From Paralvinella palmiformis (Eukaryota; Annelida; Polychaeta; Terebellida; Alvinellidae), in assembly GCA_025642065.1 (NCBI GenBank), contig JAODUP010000408.1:1-64000 (forward strand): 64,000 nucleotides of DNA, read 5' to 3'. Positions 22,401-33,759 of this stretch are shown here, piece by piece. Every line of letters begins with the position of its first letter. Position 1 is the stretch's first letter. A program made the position numbers and the translations under genes. The notes under the pieces were generated by a model. It was not told the DNA's origin. It did no database searches and saw nothing but the letters and a program-made list of their open reading frames with translations.

Positions 22401-24343
22401 TATACTGACTATGGATTAGATTATGAGTGGGGGAAGGTATAATTTCAGAACTATTTATAAATTGTACAACCTCATAAAGACGTCTCTCCTCTGCTAACAT
22501 CTCGCCTAATTTTGACTGTCGTCTTTTCAAGTTAAGCAATTTGAGCTCTTTTGCCTTTTCATTGCTGTAAGCATCCATGCTTAAAATGGAAAAAGGTGCA
22601 ATTAACAAAGGACAATAACACCACATTTATTGTATCCAGATAATACAATAATACTGCATTTATAAGGACACTATTTACCAAAAAAGAAAACTCATACTTT
22701 TTAACACTCATGATTTCACGGTTTAAGAATATTTATATTGTATAATAATAATAATACGTGATCCATAAAACCGTTATTGTAAAATTTCTTTATTGTACAA
22801 ATCTATTCTTATTATTATTTTGTCAAAACATAGTCATAGTAAGTTACTTTTCTAACATTGGCTACTTTTTGGCACATGAAAGTGAGAAATTACATTTCAT
22901 AAAGTTAAAGTGTAAGAGAATTTTAGATCACTCACTGGGCCCAGTAAAACCATACACTTCCACTATCTTAAAAAATGTGTTTTGTTTAAATGGACTTATT
23001 TTATAAATATTAAAACTGCCTTTTCATGAAAAAGATCAATTAGTTAATAACACATCTTTAAAAATACCAAAGTCTCGGCCATTAAGCTGAGACTTTGTGT
23101 CAACATTTTTACCCTTATTTTTTTTTTTGGGGTAAGTGACTTAATGGCCAGTGCTATTTCAGGGTCAAGAAATCCAGTTATTGAGAGAAAAATGTTCAAT
23201 GTGTTAGCAATCTAGATGCTAGTGACCTAGCTCCTAGTCTAGATCTAGATGCAAACGGACATCAATCGTTATTTTGATTTAAACTCGTGCAGTCATGCAG
23301 TGCAAATAGAAGTGAAACTAGTTGATGATAATTATACATGACTTTATAATGAAAATCAATATTTATATGTTGAATTATCTGATTTTTGTAATTATGGATA
23401 AACGTTGTTTGACTTAGTAGCGCATTTCACAAAGGCAGCGCCGGTAACGAGACAACTTGTACCAAAGAGCATTGTATCTCATTGTATTGCGGCATAGACA
23501 TTAGGCCTGGCCTAAATTAGGGTGCCCCCATATACATATTTTGTATGGGCATATTTATATTAATAATGGGATAATTACTGATTAATTCATTTATTTTCAT
23601 TAGAGAGTTATAGTACTAACTGACCTCATATACCGGTAATTAACATTGTCTTGGTTATTGCCGCATTAGTGACCAAAATGTTCCATCAAAGGCTCAGTAG
23701 ACAGTAGTAATTGACAATATGTTTAATTACTTCTAAGTCAGTGACTTCATATACGGTTCATTGAATGTTTAATCAGGCCATTAATTTAAGTTCGAGGTCC
23801 TACGTATGCGCTAACAGTTTGTGTAAACGATGGTTATAATTTGCCTTGATCTATTGACAGTATACAAAACACATTGGTATGAATAACGAATTATGAAAAC
23901 TAAATTATTTTCTGTGTTCAAAACCTCACCTCGGCTGGAAATACTACAGGGAAAAGTTCAGATTTTTAGGTCGGCTTATTGGACGGTACTACCATAAATC
24001 ATGATATTTTAGGCCTAAAAACCGTCCTCGGCTTAATTCAACTATGAACATTAGTAACAGTTATAAAATTATAACTTATAATAATCTATCAATTGTTCAT
24101 TGTTAACATTTGTTAATAAGAACTTCGTAACATTCTCAGCACCTAACCAAACCTGTTCTGGAATGATGCACCGGATTCCCAATTCTTTTTCTTCACAGCT
24201 GTTACATTCTCTTTGTGAAAATAACTGGCTACATTGCCCCACTTCTCTCTGAAGTCATGCTCCCTTGTCCTCTGTCTCACAATGGCTGCTTCGTATATGT
24301 TCTTCCTTGTTGTGTAATAAGAAGGCATGTGTGGTAAAGCCAT
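16992..24343 (-). CDS. TCHP: trichoplein keratin filament-binding protein, 14 coding exons
   Basis: Coding exons, in transcript order: 24343-24153, 22579-22471, 21759-21658, 20990-20934, 20276-20208, 20072-19899, 19774-19662, 19532-19466, 19185-19075, 18167-18106, 17918-17837, 17656-17471, 17323-17180, 17021-16992. All have GT/AG borders and matching phases, and sum to 498 codons plus stop, the usual vertebrate length. The protein begins MALPHMPSYYTTRKN and ends FPRKTAWM, both close to the family ends. Between them lies a continuous Glu/Lys/Arg/Gln-rich coiled coil, including YEHWRQNNPDIRE and GRILLRQHAAALRRKSRQIQ. In vertebrates TCHP is a centriolar protein that activates Aurora A and restrains cilium assembly, and it also binds keratin filaments. 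A TTGCAG just before the ATG suggests an upstream non-coding exon. Introns contain SINE copies and two hairpins. Confidence 0.93.
18659..18810 (+). repeat. SINE family A copy with deleted tRNA head
   Basis: GGTGCCTCCATGACCTAACTGG is joined almost directly to ATTCAAACC, losing the region between the two boxes. The body and the CACAAAAGTGGCTGTAAAAC end are kept. It lies in TCHP intron 9, opposite in strand to the gene. Confidence 0.75.
19010..19039. repeat. 13-bp perfect hairpin in TCHP intron 9
   Basis: ACCGCTGGTCCAT, loop TTTG, then ATGGACCAGCGGT. It lies about 35 nt inside the intron from the exon 9 donor at 19075. Confidence 0.75.
19414..19449. repeat. (AT)n microsatellite in TCHP intron 8
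   Basis: TA run of about 36 bp, ending about 17 bp from the donor of the exon at 19466-19532. Confidence 0.85.
21146..21200. repeat. perfect 22-bp intronic hairpin, 11-nt loop
   Basis: Arms 21146-21167 and 21179-21200 are exactly complementary (ATAAAGCTTCTTGACCTTAA... against ...TTAAGGTCAAGAAGCTTTAT). The loop is AATGGTCTCGA. It lies in TCHP intron 3. Size is compatible with a short hairpin RNA precursor or a tiny foldback transposon; no expression evidence is available. Confidence 0.8.
21335..21412 (+). repeat. SINE family B 3' fragment
   Basis: Reads CTTAGAGCAGCTATCTAGCTGAATAGG...ATATAAATATCACATATTATTATT. It is the reverse complement of blocks at 50697 and 57345, so it shows the tail of family B in plus orientation with an (ATT)n end. 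Confidence 0.7.
21803..21988 (-). repeat. SINE family A, near full length
   Basis: Minus-strand copy with head (GGTGCCTCTGTGGTCTAACTGG), B-box-like GAGTTCAAATT, body and CAAAAAGTGGCCATAAACCATCA tail. It lies in TCHP intron 2 in the same strand as the gene. Confidence 0.85.
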
Positions 24344-24687
24344 TCTGCAACAGATAACAAACATAGAAATCATGAAGCTTGTTATCATACTCCAATGTGT
24401 GGTCAATTTAGACTACTGTGTGTCATAAAACATTATACTCCAATCATTATCTCTCCAATGTTTATGTTTCTATCTGAAGTTAATTTGTGATTTATATGAG
24501 GATAAATTTGCTTGTTTTTGATTTTATATTGACAGGTATGTAACTATATAACGTATACCATAAATTAATAGCATGAAATTGGGATGATGGAACAAGGGAT
24601 GGGGCAGGGCTGTTTATAAAAGAAAAATATATATACTATTCAATGTGTGAGGACATTTAGTGTTTATTTCACACACCATTGAATCAA

Positions 24688-24874
24688 TTCTCCATTGGAA
24701 GGGGGTTTAGGGGCTCTCCCCTGAAAAAGTTGGGGAAAATGGAGTATTTGGTGCATTCTAGGCCACTTTTTCACCAAAGCCGAAGACCAATTTTCTGCCA
24801 ATAAAATAGGTGAAGAATGACTGTAAAATAGACGATGTATAGCGTCGGACGTTGACTGCTATTGAAAAGGCTGA
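24688..24874. repeat. dispersed repeat family D, copy 2
   Basis: Same orientation as 5808-5975 and slightly longer, holding an extra AATTTTCTGCCAATAAAATA segment. It lies a few hundred bases upstream of the TCHP start codon. Confidence 0.8.
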
Positions 24875-24929
24875 CCGTTCTTGCCATTATTTATAGAACC
24901 AACTCAGAAAGTCGTGATATATTCTCATC

Positions 24930-26235
24930 CACATTGTTTGATTTTAAAGATTATCAAACAAATCTAAATCATCTGCAACATTAATTGATCACATTCGTAT
25001 CAATGACATAACATAAACAGGACATTCAGGAATTATTACTACAGACGTGGCTAATCACTTTGGAACTTTCTGTCTATCACATGGGAAAAAAATTGAGGAA
25101 GCCAATTCAACACATTATGTGTCCAAATGAAGCTTAACGTGAATTGATGTCACTGTATAAAACAGCCTTCTAATATTGGTTTCCTCTCCGCATAACAGCT
25201 AACACAAATCTAAATTAATCAAAAGAGAAGCCATGCTTTCAACAGGCTTACTGATCTCATCTAAGAAGATACAAATTTCTTTCAAATAAATTAAATAAAC
25301 CAACTGAGTCAAACATAAAAAGTATATTAACATGTTTAAACTAAAGGGTTTTAAAATTGTGATTAAGAGAAACAAATTTAATATTAAAAAAAACATGGGC
25401 CAAGCCATAGACAAATTAAATTATAAATCTACTTTCAGCTTTTTGAAAAATACTTGAACGATTAATATAGAACAAATTATTTCTTTTTTAAATAGTAATG
25501 ATATTCTATTCATAAATCAATGTGGCTTTTGATCTAAGCATTCCATAATGCACCCTCTCATACATCTTCTCAAGCACTATGTCAAATTTTCTAACAAGCC
25601 GGATCCTGACCACACTTTGGTCATTCTAAGTGACATTTCAAAAGCTTTTAATTAAAGTAATAAAAAATTAAATTGAAGGTACAACAGATCTCAGTCAATT
25701 AATGTATGTGGTATATGACAGGGATCTTGGGTCATTGCTACACCTCATTAATGACATAGACAGACAGCTACTATGAAGGGAATCTGATGATGACACAACA
25801 TTATAGATCTTTAATTCTAATCTAAGTAAATTATATTTGGAAACAAATCTACAAAATATAAAAGCTGCACTCAAAATGTATATCAACAACTCAGAATTAA
25901 ACAGAATTGGACATAAGTGTGAAGAAAGGGCAGCTAATTTTGTTTAGGATATATCATATTGATCATTCACACCCCTTATTGAAATCCAATTGTATATTAA
26001 AACTGCTTGACTTATACAAACATCAAACTATTCTATTTGATTTTGACTATTTATCAAACAACCTGCAAAATTAATTTATGTATATAATTATGTTCAACCA
26101 TGACGTGCCCAACTTGACAAGACAACCTGATTTATTATATGTGGTTAAATGCCAATCACAGTTTGCTTTGACTCTCCCAATGTATGCCTTTCCAATTAAG
26201 TGGAACATATGGATAGATTGTGTAACGCTTGATGA
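24930..26235 (+). mobile_element. heavily decayed LINE (EN end, RT, C-terminus)
   Basis: With many stops and shifts, plus-strand frames show the endonuclease end (SATLIDHIRINDI, GIITTDVANHFGTF near 24970-25075). The RT part is INQCGF then KHSIMHPLIHLLKHYVKFSN and HTLVILSDISKAFN near 25515-25650. A C-terminal FDYLSNNL stretch is near 26040-26060. The order matches LINE ORF2. It is less intact than the copy at 7138-9089. Confidence 0.7.
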
Positions 26236-26300
26236 TGATTATTCATATTAGAACATCATATTACTGTATAGCAGCAAAATGATGATGAAGATCATGATGA

Positions 26301-26450
26301 TAATTGATGTGCTAAATGGACCGACTGACCTCCAATGGTAATGAAGTGAAGTCAAAGATGAAACACCCTTCAAATATGCCCATGCTGAGATTCAAACACA
26401 GGTGGTAGTGATCTGTGATCTAACACACTACCATTAGACCACAGAGACAC
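26301..26450 (-). repeat. SINE family A copy, tail-deleted
   Basis: Head and body are present on the minus strand. The stretch matching TTTACGACCACTTTTGTGCA is missing. Confidence 0.75.
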
Positions 26451-26669
26451 TGTGCAACAACTTCCATGTATATACTCCCAATTCAAGGTACAGACAAAAC
26501 TTTCATTATTAATAAATATTCAAGAGTTGTAACACATGACCTCAGAAGTGTTTTCCTGTAATTTCTAATTGTAGTCAAGATTAATAACTAAGCTTAATAA
26601 TGTTATATAACTTATATATCAACCATATATTTTGATACAAATTTGTTAACCTGTCATAATTGGTGGTGT

Positions 26670-26745
26670 TCACCATTGACTGTATGGGGGTTTATTAGTC
26701 CTAAAACCTGGTGCTGCCTATACATGAGTATATACGGTAATCACC
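26670..26745. repeat. repeat F fragment (CTATACATGAGTATATACGGTAAT)
   Basis: Carries the motif CCTATACAYGAGTRTATACGGTAAT shared with 28500-28615 and 57195-57322. Probably the end of a small non-autonomous DNA transposon; superfamily not assigned. Confidence 0.55.
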
Positions 26746-26989
26746 TGTTAACATCAATGACATGCACTTAAAACAAAAAGGAAGTACATTTCCTATTAGC
26801 TTAAATGGTATTCCATCCAAAAACAATAGTCAATTACAAACAAGTTTTGATAATTGGGAGTAACTGGTGGATTATTACACAGCGTTTTCAGTGTAGTTGT
26901 ATAAAGACATGAAATTGATTGCAATCACATCCATCAACCAGATGATTTACCAGTTCACCAACTATCCAGAGAAAGACAATACACAGCTC

Positions 26990-28065
26990 ACAAAGTTTAC
27001 ACTTAAATGGATGGTTGATACACTTAAGTGGCTGGAGAATTGATGTCAGCTTACCTGGGATGACGGCGATATCTGTGTTATAGCTACGGGCAGTACGCTG
27101 TTTCACTTTATCGGTGAGATGAGCGTGGAATTGGTCCCAGTCGAGTAGACTTTTGGTGTTTATAACTCCACCACCTGGGCATCAACCCCAAACTTTTTGT
27201 AACCAGATTAGGATGTCATCAGTGACCATCCACCCTTTTGGGTGAAGGTAAACGATGACACCAGCGTGGAACTTTTCTTTTGGCATTGTATTTCGTTTGA
27301 ATATGACCACTGGCGGCAGTGAGCTCTGGTGGCCTAGCAGTTAAGCAGGTTCGAACCGTGTAAGAGGTGGAAACTTTTCCGGGGATTAATTTCTCGGCTC
27401 ACTACATTGTGGGTGGCTGACCACGTTAAATGGGGCTGCCGTCTCCACTGAGGATGAGGATGTAAAACTCTGGCAGTTACCACCCTCAGGGTATTTCGGC
27501 TCCATCTTTCCGTACTGCTCCCCTGTGAGTGGTGGGGGAGGAGGTTCCTCAACCACTCCAATGTAGAGGCTGTGCTGATTAAGCGACAGCCTGGGGATTC
27601 TCCCCGAACAACAAAACCAAACCACTGGCGGCAGTTTGGTTCCTTTGGCCGCACACGAGAGGACAGCAGTGAAATGTGTTTTATCATGACCCGTGGTACA
27701 AATGGTAACTGTTTTCGAACCTACATAATCCACAGTTCTATTTGACAAAGTGTTGGAAGGAAGTAATTTTCTCTTCAAGGTCAGTGGGAAGGCATTGGCA
27801 GATCTTAGTTTTCTGTCAGAGTACCAGTTTATTACGCTGCATGAAATGTGTGCACCACCCAGCTGATGCAAGGAATGATTCATCGTTAATTTTCTGTTTT
27901 GCTTTCATTCTAATAGTGCCACCTTTTGTCTGTGGTCATATATCCAGCTCTCTTTCTTCTTGGAGAAATGAAGACTTCCTCCCTCTGCGTGCCTTCTTTG
28001 CTCGTGGCATCTCAGCTAAGTCAAGCATGGATTTTCTAGTTATGCACTAGCCTGTCCGAAACACT
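26990..28065 (-). pseudogene. Tigger/pogo-type transposase fossil
   Basis: Frames on the minus strand rebuild the order of a Tigger transposase. The CENP-B-type helix-turn-helix end comes first (ESFLASAGWCTHFMQRNK near 27880-27830; CQCLPTDLEEKITSFQHFVK). The central domain NRTVDYVGSKTVTICTTG, HDKTHF and AAKGTKLPP follows near 27740-27640. Beyond an inserted SINE, the rest is KRNTMPKEKFHAGVIV, PKGWMVTDDILIWLQKVW, DQFHAHLTDKVK and NTDIAVIPGKLTSILQP near 27300-27020. Frameshifts, an in-frame stop and the SINE insertion make it a pseudogene. The first catalytic Asp motif is not clearly preserved. Confidence 0.85.
27321..27620 (+). repeat. tRNA-derived SINE, family C, with 15-bp target duplication
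   Basis: A 300-bp insertion with a tRNA-like head (GGTGGCCTAGCAGTTAAGC ... GGTTCGAACC) and an A/C-rich tail ending AACAACAAAACCAA. The 15-bp sequence ACCACTGGCGGCAGT flanks it perfectly at 27306-27320 and 27621-27635. It sits inside the Tigger transposase frame. Confidence 0.9.
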
Positions 28066-28499
28066 GAACTCCCGAGCTGTCTACCCGTTCTTATTACAAT
28101 TGTCAGCATACTGCAGTTTAAACACTGTATCATATGCACATCACTTTCATTTTAGATTTCCAGACATGGTCGTTGTGTAAATATAACAAGTATATGAAGT
28201 TATGTAAAATGAGATCTCATTTATAATATTATGTTTCTGTAGTTCTGTTTGAATTATTTTATTAGTAGTTGACATGTGTCAGCTTTAGGAGTAATTAACA
28301 GAGAGTTGACATGGCCTCATTTACCTTTCTGTTCAATTACACGCTCACTCATTTCAATTGTCTAGATAAACCAATTAGATCTATATACATCAGCCTCTAA
28401 TAGTTTATGGAGGCCATTTTGGTCATTTTATCACGATTAATTAGTTTATTATTCATATATTCATTTTTAATGTTGAAAAACAATATTTATTGTATTACT

Positions 28500-28615
28500 C
28501 CCTAAATTATGCCAAATGTTACCTTCCCTTTTAGTCTGACCCGTGTATAAGCTTTTGGATATTTTGTGGTATCAAAAGTGCGGCCTATACACGAGTGTAT
28601 ACGGTAATAATTGTA
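28500..28615. repeat. repeat F fragment
   Basis: Contains GACCCGTGTATAAGCTTTTGG and CCTATACACGAGTGTATACGGTAAT, matching the other two repeat F copies. Confidence 0.55.
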
Positions 28616-28869
28616 AACAAACACGGTTGTCCGCAATCTCCAGGATTTCCAATATATACTTTCCATTATAAATAGGGCTGTAGGAATATTCTTAGTAAAA
28701 CTCCGGTTTTCAGAGTTCAGACTCATGTTTTTCCATATAAGTGGAGCCAATCTCATGAGAATATCTGCATATATATTCAGTACTAGATCTAAATTGTAGG
28801 ATTTATATATTGTTTTCCAAGTCTCATCAGCCAACCTTACCGGATATCACGAAAACGGTGCTGCACCTA

Positions 28870-29110
28870 GCAAACAGTTGGGAAAACTACCTAACTGGCA
28901 ACTGGTCCAATTTAATCATCATCATTGTGACAGATTCGAACACAAAAGGGCACAGCCAATAGATGGTGAAGTTACATGCAATACTAGACAAAATGTGTTC
29001 AGCCACAGACATAGAATAGTAACTGATTGGAACTCGATCGCAGTTTACATGACGGAAAGCTCAACACTCAACACATTTAAATAAAAACTTGATAAGGTTC
29101 TGACATCAGG
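28870..29110 (+). mobile_element. LINE C-terminal fragment (CR1/Jockey-like)
   Basis: Plus frame reads RFEHKRAQPIDGEV, CNTRQNVFSHRHRIVTDWNS and STLNTFK then stop. The SxRxxxxWNSL-type segment is the usual C-terminus of many animal LINE ORF2 proteins. The fragment next upstream in such a protein lies instead 1.5 kb to the right at 30575. Confidence 0.65.
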
Positions 29111-30574
29111 TGTGATAATGAATAGATCTTAGCTTGAATACCGCTCTCTGGTGTCCGAGGAGAGCTTGACCACTCGCTACCTATGTTAAATTGGTGAGGT
29201 TTCATTTATACTTTTTTACAGGTCGTGACGAAATATAAAGTTTTGTTCTTTGAATAACACTCACATTCATTGATTCAGCGGGACATTTTGGTATACAAGA
29301 TCACTCATCATAACACTAATAAATGAGAATTTAATAGGCTCAACAACACAAACAGTGGCTTGCCATCTTGGCCACCTGTCGTTTGATTATGTGACACTGA
29401 AAATACAACTACAAATATACCGTTGCGCAAAATAATGTTCCATACTACAATTTAAAAATTTAAACACAACTTAACAATATAAGCCTGTGATTGTTCCTGT
29501 GGTTTATTTATTATAATTACATAATAAGGTACAAGCCAAATTTTTTTATTATATTATGGAAATTTACTAACACTTGGTCCTACAAGTGCTCTAATTATTT
29601 TGCCGGAGGGTGTATTTATTCAGGATTGCACAATCAAATCAATGCCACCATCATGCACACTACAATTCCGTAACACTTGCACATGTGTATATCCAACGGA
29701 AATTTATTTATCATGGCTGTGTGCGAACACAGTTTTTGAAAAGATAAATTGATTAATTTCTTGTGTTTAATGATATTATATCTATGCCGAAAGTGTGCCA
29801 ATTGGATTATATACATTTGAGTTGGAGTAACATAATTACTTGAAATCAAAAGTTGCCAAGTCGTTCGGGAAATTCGAAATGCAACCTCGTCAAACGTGCA
29901 TGGGTAGCGTATTGTCCCTACTCAGAACAGGGCCATACATTGGCTAAATAGATCTACACTGCCATCGTCATCATCTAGATATACCATGTAATCATCAAAA
30001 CCAACTATGAATATCAATATGAATTTTTTATGATTGTTAAGAGAGTAATTATTATTTAAACACCCAGTCATGGCCGGCATTAACTAACAGGCAAATGCCT
30101 CTATATTCCGTATATTTTGTATTAAGGTATTATATTATATATATTATGAAGTAGATCTAATCCGAGTAATAGTAATCGATTATCATTACTTTGGCCTTGG
30201 TTGGGCAGTTGGCTTGGAACTTCGACAAGCCTCAAACACTCACAGTCACAAGCCAGCCTTGGTCCTCCGTCCCGTCAATCGGCCCATGTCTGGCCACAAT
30301 CGTAACTTATTTCTGAAATTTAAATATATTCTTGGCTAACCATTCATCTATTAACATTACCTGCAGTCTCTTTGACAACAACTAGATAGCAGTTTTCTAC
30401 AGACAGTGAAATACAATAAATTCCGTTAACTTATCCGCACAAACAGCTCAGACATGTCAACATTGTTCGATCAACAACTGCATTATGGGTTCTTTTATAT
30501 AGGTGGCAGCACTGACCTACAAAGCTCCACGGCTGGGAACTAGGTCGGAGTACACAGGTCGACGAGACGACACT
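29111..30574. other. gene-free stretch
   Basis: AT-rich, no exon, RNA gene or recognised repeat. Confidence 0.45.
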
Positions 30575-30840
30575 CCTCAGGCTATTTATCTCTATGGTAT
30601 GCCCTGATTTGGAATATGGAAATGTGGTATGGTTTCCAAGGTTCCGACGTGACAAGATGGAAGTCCCAAAAATCGGGAGGAGAGCCACAAAACTGATACC
30701 GAACTTGAGAAGTCTGTCATATAGAGATAGGTTAGAAGTCCTGAGACGTCCCATCTTTTTGCTATCGTGGTAGACGAGGCGACATGTTTTCATAAAGGGG
30801 TTGCCATCCGGCGAATGACCCAACAAGAGCATTGTTGTTG
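30575..30840 (+). mobile_element. LINE thumb-region fragment (CR1/Jockey-like)
   Basis: Plus frame reads PDLEYGNVVWFPRFRRDKM, then GRRATKLIPNLRSLSYRDRL and EVLRRPI. This is the widely conserved region after the LINE RT palm. The longer minus-strand frame at 30431-30916 is its antisense shadow. Confidence 0.75.
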
Positions 30841-31152
30841 CTGATGAAAAAAAAGGAGGATGTATAGCTTTCCTTCCTAAATTGGATTTCTCGTAAAGTA
30901 CATGACATATACACACTTGAAGTAAGAATAAACGTTGTTACTGTTGTAGTATTTGGTACTACATAAAACAATGTTTAACTGCTTCACTTCGTTTATTCCA
31001 AACTTCAGATTTACATATTCTTGCGAGAACCAGTTTGCGGATGGGACACGTCCAGTACATGGAATGTCGTACAAAGCAGGGGTGTGTCCATTAACAGTAA
31101 CAACAGTAGCATATTACCACAGTTACAGCAAAATATCAGGCCATAATATGAT

Positions 31153-31350
31153 TGATGATTATGATGATGATTGATGTTTTACGACCACTTTTGTGCACAT
31201 GGTAGGCTAAATGGGCTGAGTGACCCCCAAAGGTAATGAAGCTAAGTCAAAGATGAAACACCCTTCAGATATGCCAACGCCGAGATTCGAACTCAGGTAG
31301 TAGTGATCTGTGGTCTAACGCGCTACCAACTAGACCACGCAGGCGGCCCA
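31153..31350 (-). repeat. SINE family A, full-length
   Basis: Best-preserved copy. Head CTGCGTGGTCTAGTTGGTAGCGCG, B-box GAGTTCGAATCTCGG, complete body and (ATC)n tail, reading on the minus strand from 31350 to 31153. Confidence 0.88.
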
Positions 31351-31499
31351 TTATGTTGTGTAGTGTTAGCGCACTTTTCTTTAAATAATTCTTGCTTATT
31401 TTCGTTGTATTTCTTTTGGAATATTGTACCATAGTTGATGTTTCTACGTGAATGGTTCAGACTAATTTTGCCATTATGTAAATGGGTCATGAGAGTAAT

Positions 31500-31785
31500 C
31501 CCATTTGGTGAATGGTTGGATCTAACAGGTTAAGCCCTGACTGCAAAGTATCAACTGTACAATTGCAGTCTGTCAACGACCCGGTTGGAATATTGTCGTT
31601 GGCTTGTTGCAAATGGACCGGGCTCGATCACGAAATGATTAAACCAATCCGCTGGAAACCTCATTGGATCGGGGTTCGAATCCACTTTATAGTTGTGTTT
31701 GTGTGATGTTTCCCAAGGGAGTGGAACCTCTGCCACGTGTTCCGGGTGTGACTAGTGCCGAGGATAAACAAAAAAAAACACCTAT
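31500..31785 (+). repeat. possible SINE with A-rich tail
   Basis: Contains GGTTCGAATCC (B-box-like) and, about 100 bp later, an A9 run after GAGGATAAAC. The A-box is weak and there is no second copy in the window, so this is tentative. Confidence 0.3.
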
Positions 31786-32275
31786 TCACTTACTCACTCA
31801 CTCACTCGCTGACTCATGACAACAAGTCACGGTGAGCACCAATAAATCTTATTGACAATTTACTTAATAACAATACCAACAGCCAAAGCGTAAATTAATT
31901 ATATTTAAATAATTTTCATTTAGATAACAAAATTAGATATATTATGTACACTGTATTATATTATGTAATCACTGTTCGGTGTTCCTAATTATTAAGGTAT
32001 TGTTTTATTATGAATTAGTATTATCTGTCTATTACTAGCCTCTGCTCCATCTTTCGGTTATTAACGACATCTTGTCATAAATGTAAGTGTACCTGGGTAC
32101 AACATTCCCGCTCTTCGTTCTGGATCGTGTCTCTCTAAGTTGAACGTTTTTTTCCTAAACAAAATGTAAACAACAACATTAGCACTTTAATCCACCCCCT
32201 TGGACTACTTTACTAGCTTGTTCTTTATGATGGTAACATTGAAATCTGTCTGCAGTTCAAGCCAACAGAAAAAAG

Positions 32276-32317
<42 letters not shown>

Positions 32318-32639
32318 CATCATCATTATGACAGGATAAATATGAATACAAGCTTGAAATCATCTTCATCAATTCTAAACACAAGTTTCAGATCAGAAAC
32401 TGTATGAGGGTTAAGAGTAAACAATTCTTGGTATAATCGGTTTTAAGATGAACGAGCCGTGTTCGGTAACTTTGGTTACAACTTCCTGTTGTAAGAATGT
32501 TGTCTACGAAATTTGTACACTCAATTTTGGACAAAATGCCATTACTAGCAGCATCAGCCATTAAACGGTTCATACACTGAAAATATAATATGAAATGTTA
32601 AACGGAATAGAAACAAGTGGGACAAAGGGAAAGCATACA
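31786..32639. other. gene-free stretch with AT microsatellite
   Basis: Holds a CTCA run near 31790-31820 and an AT run at about 32279-32316. No exon is supported. Confidence 0.5.
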
Positions 32640-32930
32640 GTGTGTATGTGTGTATTTTAGGATACATATATATGTTGACACTGGCTCAGAATATCAAAAC
32701 CTATACATCTTTTAAAACCTATACCTCCATTAATCTATACATAATTAAAACAATACAGAGTTGAATTTAAGCATACGAAAACGTACACATCTTTACATAT
32801 GTCGAGCTATTTAATATGTCTACGCTACTCATCAGCCTGTGCGGCCCAGAAAGTGTGCTTTACGTATGTGACAAATATGTCACGCCCACAGGGATTCGGA
32901 GGATGTAGGCTACGTGTGTGTGTGCGTGTG
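32640..32930 (-). repeat. repeat G fragment, inverted relative to 51690-51970
   Basis: The reverse complement matches the 5' part of the copy at 51690-52745: CCTGTGGGCGTGACATATTT, CACAGGCTGATGAGTAG, and a TATCCTAAAATACACACA edge against ACCCTAAAACACACACA. Divergence is clearly higher than between the two copies at 47.9 and 52 kb. Confidence 0.7.
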
Positions 32931-33279
32931 TGTGAGAGAGAGAGAGACACTGTTTCCGAGGATTAAAATTTATATATCTAAGTGTGTGATATCAGGACAA
33001 ACAATTCCTATTTATCGCATTCGAGTTACGCCGCTGGTTGCACAGTTAACCACAAACATATAGTGTCTGGCACCAAACCCTAACTGGGCTATGTCTGTAA
33101 ATAAAATCATAACATTTAAAATTCCATTTTACTTGGTATAGCATCTTAATAAATGCGAGTTACTCTAAGGCGCGTTACACTGAAAACATAATTAAACATA
33201 CTCTGGCTCACATAGCATAAACTTATTTATACACAAACGTAGAAATACGATTGTTTTAGATATTTTAAATGGGCTAATT

Positions 33280-33643
33280 TAAATAAATGTAATCTGAGAA
33301 CTTTGTATAAAATAATACCCTACTTACGGCAAGTTTAATATCATCTGACAACTTATCCCACAGACTGGGATCTGATGTTCGGAGCTCTCTCTCTCTCTCT
33401 CTTGATATTGCTGTATGACCGTTTGACGTCCAGAAAAGCGAACAAAACTCAAATCGCAGCAGCCTCATTTGTGTGTACGTTTTGATCAGATCGTTTAGAT
33501 ACAGGGGGTCGGTCCTGTTCCACTCGGTACTTAAAATGTGTGAAACAGGATCTTGTACGGTGATCTGAAGCGTTTTGTTAGTGTGTGTCAACAGTCGTGC
33601 GGCACAGTTCTGCGCACTCATACAGACAGACACGCGCGCACAC

Positions 33644-33705
<62 letters not shown>

Positions 33706-33711
33706 CACACA

Positions 33712-33759
<48 letters not shown>

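Noticed and set aside
30431..30916. 161-codon minus-strand ORF
   Set aside because: Antisense of a recognisable LINE fragment (LEYGNVVW...RRATKLIP) on the plus strand.
31300..31345. tRNA gene
   Set aside because: A and B boxes are present, but it is the head of a multi-copy SINE without paired acceptor arms; the same holds for heads at 15.6, 21.9, 57.6, 59.7 and 62.0 kb.
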